Position numbers and translations under genes: made by a program
The notes under the pieces: model-generated
What the model was told of the DNA's origin: nothing
The model's input: the letters and a program-made list of their open reading frames with translations, nothing else
Database searches by the model: none
Shown here: in pieces, positions 35,719 through 44,209 of the stretch
Layout of the letters: each line of letters begins with the position of its first letter
Position numbering within the stretch: position 1 is the stretch's first letter
Assembly: GCF_902706295.1 (NCBI RefSeq)
Contig: NZ_CACSJJ010000010.1
Location: forward strand, 114,386-178,385
DNA: 64,000 nucleotides
From: Arthrobacter sp. 18067
GTDB taxonomy: Bacteria; Actinomycetota; Actinomycetes; Actinomycetales; Micrococcaceae
Reading direction: 5' to 3'

Positions 35719-36795
35719 ATGGCCCGGAGCCCGGAAGAGTCGCTTAAGGCGACCCTGGCCAGAGTCGCACCCGGAACTCCGTTGCGTGATGGCCTGGAAC
35801 GCATCCTCCGTGGACGGACCGGCGCTCTGATCGTGTTGGGCTACGACCGCACCATCGACTCCATCTGTTCGGGCGGATTCGATATCGGCATCGACTTCTC
35901 GCCCACACGCCTGCGTGAGCTGGCCAAGATGGACGGCGCCATCATCTGTGACAAGGACGCCAGCAACATTGTGCGCGCCGCAGTCCAGTTGGTCCCGGAT
36001 TCAAGCATCGAAACCCAGGAATCCGGCACCAGGCACCGCACGGCTGAGCGCGTGGCCATCCAGACCGGCGTTCCCGTGATCTCCGTCAGCCAGTCCATGC
36101 AAATCATCGCGCTCTACGTGAACGGGTTGCGCCACGTGCTGGAGGGTTCGGAAAAGGTCCTCGCCCGCGCCAACCAGGCCTTGGCCACGCTGGAACGGTA
36201 CAGCGCCAGGCTGGACCAGGTCACCAGTTCCCTCTCAGCCCTCGAAATCGAAGCCCTCGTTACCGTCCGGGACGTGGCAGTCACTCTCCAGCGCCAGGAA
36301 ATGGTCCGGCGCATCTCCGAGGAAATTGCCCAGTACGTCCTGGAACTCGGCGAAGACGGCCGGCTCCTGTCCCTCCAGGTGGAGGAGCTCACCATGGGCC
36401 GCGGGCCGGGCAGTGACGTCATTATCCGTGACTACTCGGACCCGGATGCCACCCCTGAGGAGATCGAGGAAGCCGTCCAGGCCCTTCTCAACCTGGGCCC
36501 GACGGAACTTATCGACCTCAGCCGCATCGCCCACATCATCGGTTTCGCCGGTGGGGTTGAGCAGTTGGACGCAGTGGTCCAGCCGCGCGGTTACCGGCTG
36601 CTTTCAGGTTTGAAGTCCGTGCCCAAGGCAGTTGCCGATCGATTGGTGGACTACTTCGGCGGTCTCCAGAACCTGATGGCAGCCACCATCGATGACCTCA
36701 TGACAGTGGACGGCATCGGCGATCAGCGCGCCCGCACGGTCCGCGAAGGATTGAGCCGCATGGCGGAGGCCAGCCTGTTGGACCGCTTCCTCTAG
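35719..36795 (+). CDS. disA: Diadenylate cyclase DisA
   Basis: 358 residues, the usual length. The N-terminal DAC domain makes c-di-AMP from two ATP: DGA at 72-74 and RHRT at 105-108. A helical linker and a C-terminal helix-hairpin-helix domain for DNA (about 300-358, LIDYFGG/IDDLMTVDGIGDQRAR type) complete the scanning protein. AAGGG precedes ATG 35719. In other actinobacteria it follows radA immediately; here the nitrogen operon intervenes. It feeds the DNA-integrity checkpoint. Confidence 0.97.
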   Translation: MARSPEESLKATLARVAPGTPLRDGLERILRGRTGALIVLGYDRTIDSICSGGFDIGIDFSPTRLRELAKMDGAIICDKDASNIVRAAVQLVPDSSIETQESGTRHRTAERVAIQTGVPVISVSQSMQIIALYVNGLRHVLEGSEKVLARANQALATLERYSARLDQVTSSLSALEIEALVTVRDVAVTLQRQEMVRRISEEIAQYVLELGEDGRLLSLQVEELTMGRGPGSDVIIRDYSDPDATPEEIEEAVQALLNLGPTELIDLSRIAHIIGFAGGVEQLDAVVQPRGYRLLSGLKSVPKAVADRLVDYFGGLQNLMAATIDDLMTVDGIGDQRARTVREGLSRMAEASLLDRFL

Positions 36796-36913
36796 ACTGT
36801 CTGTGGTCGGACTCAGCCGGCTCAGTTGCTTTATCCCCCAGAAAACAGGTCTGCCCACACCATTTGGGCTATATCGTCATGCCCTTCCGGGCATTTTCAG
36901 GGGAAACACCAGC

Positions 36914-37915
36914 ATGGACTTTTACGCTTCCGACGCCTTTCTGACGGCTCTTGCCCGCGACTTCTACCGAGCAAAGAGCACTGAACTCAAAACGTACGGA
37001 ATCCCGGGAAGCACGGCGCAAGTCCGGCTCGCAGAAATCAACGGGAAAAGGGTTGTCCACAGCGGACCCTTTTATGACTACGTGAAACCACTGCCAAACC
37101 CCGACAGGGAAACCGTGCCGGACGGAACCGTGGGGTATGTCCCCAAGGTAGTGACGTCCGTGATCGCACTGCCGGATGAAGACCCTACGTCGGTTGTTCC
37201 GGAGATGCCCCTTGATCCGGCACCCTTGGTTCTTTGGGAGACGTTTGAAACGTGGGATGCCTATTTGGCCCTCATCCGGAAGCGCAGCAAGAGCCTTCTG
37301 AGAACCCAGCGCCAGCGGCTCCGTAAACTGGTTGAGCAGTTTGGCGAGCCGGAGTTCGTCTTCGACAATCGCGACATTGAAGCCTTCAACACCTGCATCA
37401 AATGGAAAATCCAGCAGTACAGGGGCGGGCACGAGGCACTTGAGAGCGCCGAAGCCGTAGCCATGCTCCGGGGCTTGTTTGAAGAAGGGCACCTGGTCCT
37501 GTCCACGCTGAAAGTGGGGGACGAGTACGTTGCTTTCCACTCAGGTTTCGTTTGGCTGGACGACTACCTGGCGCTCATTCCTGCCTACAGCCCTGCCTTC
37601 GCTAAGCATGGAATTGGCAAGGAGATGCTGTTGCGCATGCTGCGGCACAGCTATGAGGCGGGCCATAGGGCTTTCGACTTCCTCCAGGGCGCCGAAACCT
37701 ACAAATGGGAGTTCGCCACCCACGTTCAGGTCATCGAAAGCCTGGGCAGCCCGCCACTGCTTGGCCGGCTCCGGGACGCGGCCGGGCGATCCGCGAAGCA
37801 AGGACTGGTGGCCATGTCACCGGAACTCTTCTACCGGGTCAAACGCATGGTTCTGGGAGGACGCCGTATGGTGGCGTCCGTCCGGGGTTCTGGCCGGCGT
37901 ACCGGCGCGAACTAG
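36914..37915 (+). CDS. GNAT/FemAB-like N-acyltransferase
   Basis: 333 residues from ATG 36914. The central and C-terminal part is a GNAT/BioF2-type acyltransferase domain: KRSKSLLRTQRQRLRKLVEQFG, then VLSTLKVGDEYVAFHSGFVWLDDYLALIPAYSPAFAKHGIGKEMLLRML..., the pattern also seen in CelD and FemAB-like proteins. It ends with a basic tail that may contact the membrane or nucleic acid. Substrate unknown. An earlier start at 36803 would read through poor coding sequence. Its TAG shares CTAG 37912-37915 with the opposing gene. Confidence 0.82.
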   Translation: MDFYASDAFLTALARDFYRAKSTELKTYGIPGSTAQVRLAEINGKRVVHSGPFYDYVKPLPNPDRETVPDGTVGYVPKVVTSVIALPDEDPTSVVPEMPLDPAPLVLWETFETWDAYLALIRKRSKSLLRTQRQRLRKLVEQFGEPEFVFDNRDIEAFNTCIKWKIQQYRGGHEALESAEAVAMLRGLFEEGHLVLSTLKVGDEYVAFHSGFVWLDDYLALIPAYSPAFAKHGIGKEMLLRMLRHSYEAGHRAFDFLQGAETYKWEFATHVQVIESLGSPPLLGRLRDAAGRSAKQGLVAMSPELFYRVKRMVLGGRRMVASVRGSGRRTGAN

Positions 37916-38634
37916 TTCAGTTGGAACACGGCCTTCGGGCTGGCCTTGTTTCCAAGTCGGGCCTCGAACGTGTAATAAGCCCCGCCGCCACCGGGCTTGG
38001 CAGTGATCGCGCCACAGCCTTCCAGTGTCCGGTTGCGCTGCCACGGGAAGTTTGCGGTCTCGCTCTTGCCGGGCTGGATGGTCTTGATAAGGTCCTCGCC
38101 GCCGGTCTGGCAGTCCTTGGACGAGAAGATACGGTCTGAGCCGCTCATCACCAGATACTCCATTTGGGACGTACCCACGTTGACTTCACACGGGGCTGTT
38201 CCGCCGTTGGTAATGGTCATGGTGAGCAGCGGCTTGTCCTCGGCGCCGTAGGCAGGCTTGTCGGTTTTGGCGGCGACGGTCATGAGGTTGAAGTCGCATA
38301 CCGGTGTAGGAGAGGCGGAGGGCGACGGCGTCCCTGACGGAGCGCTGCCCTGCGTTTGTGCCTGGGACGCGTCCGGCGTGCTGACTGCCTGGGGTTCGGA
38401 GTTCCCGGTCATCGCACCAGTAATGGCCACCACAGCGACCACGATCAAGACGATCACCAGCAGCAGGGCACCAAAAACAACCTGCCGACGACGGCGGTAC
38501 ACGGCAGGGCTCGGTCGGCGCCTGGGACCCGGGGTACTTTTTTCCGAGGTTCCGGCGCGGGATGAGCCACGGGCAGCACCCTTCGCCGGCGCTGTTGAGC
38601 GCGCGGTCGACTGCTGCTTACCCTTGTTGGCCAT
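37912..38634 (-). CDS. Membrane-anchored extracytoplasmic protein, Rv3587c-like
   Basis: 240 residues: a long basic cytoplasmic N-terminus (1-50, Lys/Arg/Ser-rich), one transmembrane helix (51-73, VVFGALLLVIVLIVVAVVAI), a Ser/Pro/Thr/Gln-rich linker (74-108), and an outside domain with several cysteines (CDFNLMTVAAKTDK, CEVNVG, CQTGGED, GCGAI). M. tuberculosis has a membrane protein, Rv3587c, at the same position between disA and mutY, and topology agrees. Function unknown; DUF4232-like beta fold is possible. Divergent from mutY. Confidence 0.7.
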   Translation of the reverse strand: MANKGKQQSTARSTAPAKGAARGSSRAGTSEKSTPGPRRRPSPAVYRRRRQVVFGALLLVIVLIVVAVVAITGAMTGNSEPQAVSTPDASQAQTQGSAPSGTPSPSASPTPVCDFNLMTVAAKTDKPAYGAEDKPLLTMTITNGGTAPCEVNVGTSQMEYLVMSGSDRIFSSKDCQTGGEDLIKTIQPGKSETANFPWQRNRTLEGCGAITAKPGGGGAYYTFEARLGNKASPKAVFQLN

Positions 38635-38770
38635 GGTTCTAGGCTAGGCTCGCGGCCGTCGGGGTACCTAACCTACACGCCGCAGCGGCCCAATCCCGGG
38701 CTGTGTGACGTCGGCCATGAGGCTGGAGCGCGGCTGCGCCGAACGGTAATCCACTACAGTTGAGGGCAGT

Positions 38771-39721
38771 ATGACACTTCCCGAGTCCGGCCAATTGACC
38801 AAGCTCCACGACGCCCTGGACCACTGGTTCGCAGAAACGGCCAGGGACCTGCCGTGGCGCGAGCCAGACTGCACACCGTGGGGCATCCTGGTCAGCGAAG
38901 TCATGCTCCAACAGACACCCGTGGTGCGGGTTCTCCCGGTGTGGCGCGACTGGATGGAACGCTGGCCCACCCCTGCCCACCTTGCCGACGAGCCGTCAGG
39001 CGAAGCCGTCCGTCATTGGGGCCGCCTCGGCTATCCACGCCGTGCTTTGCGGCTGCATGCCGCCGCCGTCGCCATCCGCGAGCAGCACGGCGGCAGCGTT
39101 CCTGACAACTATGCCGAGCTTCTGGGGCTCCCGGGCGTCGGCAGTTACACAGCTGCCGCCGTCGCCGCTTTTGCTTTCGGCCGCCGCGAGACTGTGGTGG
39201 ACACCAACATCCGGCGTGTCCACGCACGCCTTATTTCCGGGAACGCACTTCCTGCGCCGGCGCTGACCGCAGGCGAAATGCGCTTGGCCGACGCGCTCCT
39301 CCCCGAAGACCAGCAACTGTCCGTGCGCTGGAACGCGTCCGTCATGGAACTCGGCGCCATGGTTTGCACGGCGCGGAATCCCAAGTGCGCTGACTGTCCC
39401 GTCCGCGCAAGCTGCGCCTGGCTCGCCGCCGGTGAGCCGCCGCCGTCGTACACGCCCAAGGGCCAGTCCTGGCATGGCACCGACCGCCAGGTCCGTGGCG
39501 CCGTAATGGCAGTCCTTCGCGAAGCCGCCACCCCCGTGCCACGCGAGATGTTCGAGCAAGCACCGGCGGACCTCGGATTCGCGCCGTCGGGCATCGGGAT
39601 CCCGCTCGCCGCTCTGCACCGGCTCAACTCGGCGCCGGAGCAGCTTGAGCGCGCACTGGATGGCCTGTTGGTGGACGGCTTGGCAGAAATGCACGACGGG
39701 GGGTTGCGGCTTCCGGCCTAG
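38771..39721 (+). CDS. mutY: A/G-specific adenine glycosylase MutY
   Basis: 316 residues. Helix-hairpin-helix PGVGSYTAAAVAAFAFG, catalytic Glu43 (SEVMLQQT), Asp144 (VVDTNIRRVHAR), and a 4Fe-4S cluster Cys199-x6-Cys206-x2-Cys209-x5-Cys215. It removes adenine opposite 8-oxoguanine. The C-terminus (about 100 residues, TDRQVRGAVMAVLRE...) is short and winged-helix-like, not a full MutT-like domain, as is common in mycobacterial-type MutY. Confidence 0.94.
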   Translation: MTLPESGQLTKLHDALDHWFAETARDLPWREPDCTPWGILVSEVMLQQTPVVRVLPVWRDWMERWPTPAHLADEPSGEAVRHWGRLGYPRRALRLHAAAVAIREQHGGSVPDNYAELLGLPGVGSYTAAAVAAFAFGRRETVVDTNIRRVHARLISGNALPAPALTAGEMRLADALLPEDQQLSVRWNASVMELGAMVCTARNPKCADCPVRASCAWLAAGEPPPSYTPKGQSWHGTDRQVRGAVMAVLREAATPVPREMFEQAPADLGFAPSGIGIPLAALHRLNSAPEQLERALDGLLVDGLAEMHDGGLRLPA

Positions 39722-39833
39722 CGCTCGGCTGGAGCGGTATCGGTTCGGCAACGGAGTTCTCCGGCCCATAACGATGGAAGTTCCGATTTCGCTTTGCCGG
39801 AGACACCACACCCGGGCAGTCCTACCCTGAAAC

Positions 39834-40313
39834 ATGGGCAGAATCGGATTGGCGTTGACCCTTGCCGGCACAGCGGCGTTGCTTCCGGGGTGCTATCCGG
39901 GTGCGGCCTGCCCGGCCATTGGGCATGTTGCCGGCGTGTCCCTGACAGTGTCGGCGAGCTATGCCAAGGACGTTGGCTCCCTTCGACTCAAGTCCTGCCT
40001 GGACGGCGAATGCACGGACAAAGAGCTGGTGCTGCATCCGGGTTCGGTCGCCGTGGATCAGGGGTGCTCTCCGGAGGGCGTGTGCTCGGCTACATCGTCA
40101 CCTGATGGGACCCTGCAGGGCTTCCTGGAAATGCCCTCGATCTCCGAATCAGCCATCGAGGCAACCGTAAGCGGCACCTCCCCAGCCGGCATAGCCTTGC
40201 CCGTGCGCACGCTGACGTTTACGCCGAAGGGCGACTATCCCTACGGCGAACAATGCGGCCGGGTGATTTCGGCGGGTTTGGTGCTTGATGCGGACGGACT
40301 GAGCCAGGCCTAG
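39834..40313 (+). CDS. Small putative lipoprotein
   Basis: 159 residues. A short signal peptide ends LLPGC with lipidated Cys20, followed by YPGAACPAIGHVAGVSLTVSASYAKDVGSL and pairs of cysteines (CLDGECTD, CSPEGVCSA) likely disulphide-linked outside the cell. No family recognised. TACCCT five bases before ATG 39834 suggests a leaderless transcript. Base composition matches its neighbours. It opens the accessory block downstream of mutY. Confidence 0.6.
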   Translation: MGRIGLALTLAGTAALLPGCYPGAACPAIGHVAGVSLTVSASYAKDVGSLRLKSCLDGECTDKELVLHPGSVAVDQGCSPEGVCSATSSPDGTLQGFLEMPSISESAIEATVSGTSPAGIALPVRTLTFTPKGDYPYGEQCGRVISAGLVLDADGLSQA

Positions 40314-40401
40314 AGTTTCCGCATCCTGAAAACTTGATTCCGATATTAAACACAAGGAGTCCACAGAATTAGCAATTCGGAAACAAGGCCCTCATAGCGT
40401 C

Positions 40402-41835
40402 ATGTGTGATTCCAGCCGCGACCCTGCCGTGGCCCTCGCACAGATAGGCGCCCTCTTGAAAATCCCCGCACCCACAGTCGCCGTGAACCCAGCAGTTAAG
40501 AAGCCGCTGTACAAGTCCTTGTTCTTCCAAATCCTGGTGGCCGTGGTGCTGGGCATCGCCATAGGCTACTTATGGCCAAGCGTCGGCTCCGCGCTTCGTC
40601 CACTCGGCGATGGCTTCATCCAGCTCATCAAAATGATCATCGCACCGCTGATTTTCCTGGTCATTGTCACAGGAATCTCCGCCGTGGGGGACGTGAAGTC
40701 GGTCGGCCGGGTGGGCGTCAAGGCACTGATCTACTTCACCGCTGCCACACTCTTCGCGCTGGCCTTCGGGCTGGTAGTTGCCAACATTGTGCAGCCGGGC
40801 GCCGGCCTGAACATCGACCCGGCATCCTTGTCCGAGGATGCAGTGAACGCCAAGACCACCGCCGCCCCGCCCAAGGACGCGGGACAGTTCCTGTTGGGCA
40901 TCATCCCCACCAGCGTCGTGGGGGCATTCGCGTCCAACACCCTGCTGCAGGTCCTGTGCTTCGCCGTCTTCTTTGGTGCGGCCATCGTGGTGGTGGGCCG
41001 CGAGAAGTGCAAGCCAGTCATCGACCTCATGGAGACGACGCTGGAACTCTTTTTCAAGATCATGTCCTGGGTGATGCGCGTTGCCCCGGTTGGCGCCTTC
41101 GGTGCCATGGCCTTCATCATCGGCCAGTACGGACTCAGCTCCCTGAGCACCTACGCCCTGCTGGTGGCTGCGTGCTACGGCTCAGCGTTGGTCTTCATCG
41201 GACTGCTCTTTGTGGTGGCCTGGGTCTACCCGCGCGTACCCCTGTGGCAGTTCATCAAGTACTCCCGCGAAGAATTCATGCTTGCCCTGGGCACGGCCTC
41301 CACTGAATCCGTGCTCCCCCGGATCATGACCAAGCTGACCAATGCGGGCTGCTCGCGGGCTACTACGGGCCTTGTGGTGCCCACCGGATACTCCTTCAAT
41401 CTCGACGGCGCCGCACTCTACCTTTCCATCTCACTCCTTTTCCTCGCCCAGGCCTTTGGCCACAACCTGGATCTGGGGCAGCAACTGGCCGCACTGGGCA
41501 TCCTGATGTTGACGTCCAAGGGCATGGCCGGCGTCCCCGGCTCAGCCTTCCTTGCCCTCTCCGCGACGGCCGGAGCACTTGGGATCTTCCCGGTGGCCGG
41601 GGTTGCACTCCTGCTGGGAGCGGACCGGTTGATGGACTCCATGCGGGTTGTGGTCAACCTGCTCGGCAACTGCGTCGCCACGTTCGTGGTGTCCAAATGG
41701 GAGGGCCAATTCGACCGCGAGGCGATGCTGGCAGCCTTCCGCGGGGAGGACTCGACGCCGGAGGACACCGACCCGGCAGCCGAGCCTTCGGCACTCAAGA
41801 CTCCGCAGCTGACCTCCGATACGTACTCGGCGTGA
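40402..41835 (+). CDS. Dicarboxylate/amino acid:cation symporter (DctA-like)
   Basis: 477 residues; DAACS family with eight helices. Core landmarks: KKPLYKSLFFQILVAVVLGI, MIIAPLIFLVIVTGIS, AFASNTLLQVLCFAVFFG, the serine-rich ALGTASTESVLPRI hairpin (HP1), GYSFNLDGAALY, and KGMAGVPGSAFLALSA (HP2). It likely imports succinate/malate/fumarate or aspartate with Na+ or H+. The start is unclear: ATG 40402 has no ribosome site, whereas a strong AAGGAG (40354-40359) sits before an ATT out of frame. The 3' end overlaps the AraC gene by 41 bases. Confidence 0.92.
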   Translation: MCDSSRDPAVALAQIGALLKIPAPTVAVNPAVKKPLYKSLFFQILVAVVLGIAIGYLWPSVGSALRPLGDGFIQLIKMIIAPLIFLVIVTGISAVGDVKSVGRVGVKALIYFTAATLFALAFGLVVANIVQPGAGLNIDPASLSEDAVNAKTTAAPPKDAGQFLLGIIPTSVVGAFASNTLLQVLCFAVFFGAAIVVVGREKCKPVIDLMETTLELFFKIMSWVMRVAPVGAFGAMAFIIGQYGLSSLSTYALLVAACYGSALVFIGLLFVVAWVYPRVPLWQFIKYSREEFMLALGTASTESVLPRIMTKLTNAGCSRATTGLVVPTGYSFNLDGAALYLSISLLFLAQAFGHNLDLGQQLAALGILMLTSKGMAGVPGSAFLALSATAGALGIFPVAGVALLLGADRLMDSMRVVVNLLGNCVATFVVSKWEGQFDREAMLAAFRGEDSTPEDTDPAAEPSALKTPQLTSDTYSA

Positions 41836-42601
41836 AGCCCAGGTACTTCCGGAAGTCGTTCGTCAGGTGCGCATGGTCCGCGTAGCCAAGTTCGACGGCG
41901 ATCGCGGCAAGGTCCGCTGTCGGCTCGGACCGGGCGCGCTCGGCAGCATCCTGCAGTCTTCGGCGCCGGATCAGGGCGGAGGGACTCAACCCGACGTACT
42001 TCTTCGCGATCCGTTGCAGTGTTCGCGGGGACACCGCAAGACGGGAAGCCGCGTCCTCGAGCAGGACCACCTCCGGCTCGGACGCGATGATGTCCATCAT
42101 CCGGTTGGCGAGCAAAGCCTCCTCGGACAGCACAACATCCAAGGAAGCCAGCCAGTCAGCGAAGGCTTCCACTGCCCGCTCGCGGTGGGTACCGCCGTCG
42201 TGCGTTGCTTCGCCGCGGGGCGAATTCATGGCAGCGGAGACGGACGCGTGCAGTTCCCCCAACTCCATCGCCACCTCTGCGTCCCGAAGAGTGCCGGGGG
42301 CATTCGTAAACAGCGGGACAGCTGCCGGTCGCAGCAAAGCGCCTACGGCCCAGCCCTTGCCCGTCAGGTCCCGGTAAGAGGCACGGGTTGCGGGTCCCGA
42401 GAAGACCACATCAGCGGGCTCCACCACCAGATTGGACGTCGGGTAGGCGATCACGTGCTGGCGGGACGAGCGGCCGGGCTCAATGTCCCACTCGGGAATC
42501 CAGAACCACTGCACAAGATCCGCCACGGCAGCGGGCGCAGGGAAGCGGTGGAAGGTGGGCAGCCGCGCGGGATAGAGGATGCCTCTGAATGAATCCGTCA
42601 T
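41795..42601 (-). CDS. AraC family transcriptional regulator
   Basis: 268 residues. The N-terminal effector domain starts YPARLPTFHRFPAPAAVADLVQWFWIPEWDI (DUF6597-like), and the C-terminal double helix-turn-helix reads LAVSPRTLQRIAKKYVGLSPSALIRRRRLQDAA...LGYADHAHLTNDFRKYLGFTP. It is divergent from a VOC gene (88-base gap), which it may control. Its tail overlaps the convergent symporter gene by 41 bases, an unusually long antisense overlap. Confidence 0.9.
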   Translation of the reverse strand: MTDSFRGILYPARLPTFHRFPAPAAVADLVQWFWIPEWDIEPGRSSRQHVIAYPTSNLVVEPADVVFSGPATRASYRDLTGKGWAVGALLRPAAVPLFTNAPGTLRDAEVAMELGELHASVSAAMNSPRGEATHDGGTHRERAVEAFADWLASLDVVLSEEALLANRMMDIIASEPEVVLLEDAASRLAVSPRTLQRIAKKYVGLSPSALIRRRRLQDAAERARSEPTADLAAIAVELGYADHAHLTNDFRKYLGFTPSTYRRSAAES

Positions 42602-42689
42602 TGGAGCCTTCCCAGGAACCTTGCCACTCGCGAAAATCCGTCGCGAATCTCCAAGCGCCGGCCCCTAACAGGCACGTAGCGTCATAACC

Positions 42690-43202
42690 ATGACAGATAC
42701 TACAAGCACCGAAGCGACCACCGCCGCCAACGGCCAGCACACCACGCACGGTATCCCGAACGGACTGACCAGTCTCACACCGTTCCTCGCCGTGCCCAAC
42801 GCCAAGGAAGCGATCACGTTCTACCGGGATGTGTTTGGCGCCAGGGTGGTGGGCGAGACCGAGATGGGCGGGGTTGTGGTGCACGCCGAGCTCGACTTCG
42901 GCAACGGCCACCTCCAGCTGGGCGAGCCCAACCCCGAATATCACCTGGTCCCGGCACCGGAGGGTGAAAACGACTGCTACTCCATGGGCCTGTACTGTTC
43001 CGATGCCGACGGACTTGTCCACAAGGCAGAGCAGGCCGGCGCGACCATCCGGGAGCCGCTGACCACGTTCGTCTCAGGTGACCGCTACGCGAGCATCCGC
43101 GATCCATTTGGCGTTCGCTGGTCCATCATGACCCGCGTCGAAGACCTCTCGGAGGAGGAGAGCAACCGTCGGGTAGAAGAGTGGGCCGCGCAGCAGGGCT
43201 AG
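42690..43202 (+). CDS. VOC family protein (PhnB/glyoxalase-like)
   Basis: 170 residues of vicinal-oxygen-chelate fold: LTPFLAVPNAKEAITFYRDVFGARVVGETEM at the first beta-alpha-beta unit and RYASIRDPFGVRWSIMTRVEDL at the second, typical of PhnB-type 3-demethylubiquinone/glyoxalase-like proteins. Metal ligands are not obvious, so it may be a binding rather than catalytic protein. TAGCGT seven bases before the ATG suggests a leaderless transcript. Divergent from the AraC regulator. Confidence 0.85.
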   Translation: MTDTTSTEATTAANGQHTTHGIPNGLTSLTPFLAVPNAKEAITFYRDVFGARVVGETEMGGVVVHAELDFGNGHLQLGEPNPEYHLVPAPEGENDCYSMGLYCSDADGLVHKAEQAGATIREPLTTFVSGDRYASIRDPFGVRWSIMTRVEDLSEEESNRRVEEWAAQQG

Positions 43203-43215
43203 GATCTGCGGACCC

Positions 43216-43575
43216 TTACGACAGGCAGAGGCAGAACGGGTGCCCGGCGGGGTCCAGGAATACCCTGAAGGTTTCGCCGGGCTGATGGTCCGCCTTCGTG
43301 GCGCCCAGCGAGAGGGCAACCTCCTCGCCCTTGTCCAAGTCCTCCACCACCATGTCCAGGTGCATTTGCTGTGGGATCGTCTGGCCGGGCCACACCGGGG
43401 CCTGATACACCTCGACTTGCTGGAAGGAGATGCAATTGCTGCCGTCGCTGGGCCTGATATCGAACCAGTCGCCTTTGTCTTCGACTTCCCAGCCGAAGAG
43501 CTCTCCGTAGAAGGCGGCGAGCACGGCCGGATCGGGACAATCGATGACGACACTGGGGAACTTGGCTATGGCCAT
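43216..43575 (-). CDS. VOC family protein (glyoxalase-like)
   Basis: 119 residues, one VOC domain pair: VIDCPDPAVLAAFYGELFGWEVEDKGDWFDIRPSDGS, LDMVVEDLDKGEEVALSLGATK, and the closing FRVFLDPAGHPFCLCLS. This matches the small glyoxalase/bleomycin-resistance-like proteins abundant in actinobacteria; ligand unknown. Convergent with the upstream VOC gene, 13 bases apart. It is transcribed toward that gene and lies downstream of the DUF4235 gene by five bases, so these two may be co-transcribed. Confidence 0.85.
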   Translation of the reverse strand: MAIAKFPSVVIDCPDPAVLAAFYGELFGWEVEDKGDWFDIRPSDGSNCISFQQVEVYQAPVWPGQTIPQQMHLDMVVEDLDKGEEVALSLGATKADHQPGETFRVFLDPAGHPFCLCLS

Positions 43576-43579
43576 TTTC

Positions 43580-43840
43580 TTAAACCTCGTCAGCTGTCTT
43601 CTTCATGCGGGCCAGGGCGCTCTTGGTGCCCCGCTGGGTGAGAACGTGAACTATCGCGCCAACGCCTGCGGAAACAACCGCGAACACCAGAACGCCGGGG
43701 AGCGAGTCGCTGAGATCGGTCCCATCCTTTGGCGCGGGCTTGCCGGTCTTTTTCTCCCAGAGGCCCTCCAGCGTCTTGTTGGCGAGGGCACCTGCGCCGA
43801 GGCTTACAGCCAGGCCGAAAAGTTTTACCAGTATGTTCAC
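43580..43840 (-). CDS. DUF4235 small membrane protein
   Basis: 86 residues from GTG 43840, fixed by a GGAGGATC ribosome site; a longer reading to 43939 would run through the csbD terminator. Two transmembrane segments flank a hydrophilic loop: VNILVKLFGLAVSLGAGALANKTLEGLWEKKTGK, the DUF4235 signature, then LPGVLVFAVVSAGVGAIVHVLTQRGTKSAL. Function unknown; usually found near stress-response genes, as here beside CsbD. Confidence 0.85.
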   Translation of the reverse strand: MNILVKLFGLAVSLGAGALANKTLEGLWEKKTGKPAPKDGTDLSDSLPGVLVFAVVSAGVGAIVHVLTQRGTKSALARMKKTADEV

Positions 43841-43904
43841 GAAAGATCCTCCATCAAAGAGCGGGCCTCGAAACGGGCCCCACACAACAATCGCCGCAAA
43901 ACAA

Positions 43905-43936
43905 GACAGGGCCACTGCAATTGCAGCGGCCCTGTC
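43905..43936 (-). terminator. Terminator of the csbD gene
   Basis: A 16+16 base hairpin with one mismatch (43905-43920 with 43921-43936) lies eight bases beyond the CsbD stop on the minus strand and is followed there by TTGTTTT. It ends before the DUF4235 start, so that gene needs its own promoter or readthrough. Confidence 0.8.
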
Positions 43937-43943
43937 CACATTC

Positions 43944-44120
43944 CTAGTCCTTCTTGAAGGCGTCCTTCAGCTTCTCGCCGGCGCCCTTGAGATCTGCTTT
44001 GACCTGGTCGCCCTTGCCTTCAGCTTCGAGGCCCTTGTCGTCCGTCAGCTTGCCTGCAGCTTCTTTGGCCTTGCCGCCAAGCTTCTCGCCGGCATTCTCC
44101 ATCTTGTCGTCTGCACCCAT
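43944..44120 (-). CDS. CsbD family stress protein
   Basis: 58 residues from ATG 44120 (AGAGGTG upstream). Highly charged and Gly/Ala/Lys-rich: MGADDKMENAGEKLGGKAKE...LTDDKGLEAEGKGDQVKADLKG, the CsbD repeat pattern of a general-stress protein whose biochemical role is unknown. It ends KKD. A strong hairpin terminates its transcript. Neighbour of a DUF4235 membrane protein gene on the same strand. Confidence 0.9.
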   Translation of the reverse strand: MGADDKMENAGEKLGGKAKEAAGKLTDDKGLEAEGKGDQVKADLKGAGEKLKDAFKKD

Positions 44121-44209
44121 GGTCGCACCTCTTTCGTCGTAGGAACCTTGTACCTCTACAACACCACTAATCAGCATACTTAGCAATATTTGGCAGAAAA
44201 TCGGCGCGC

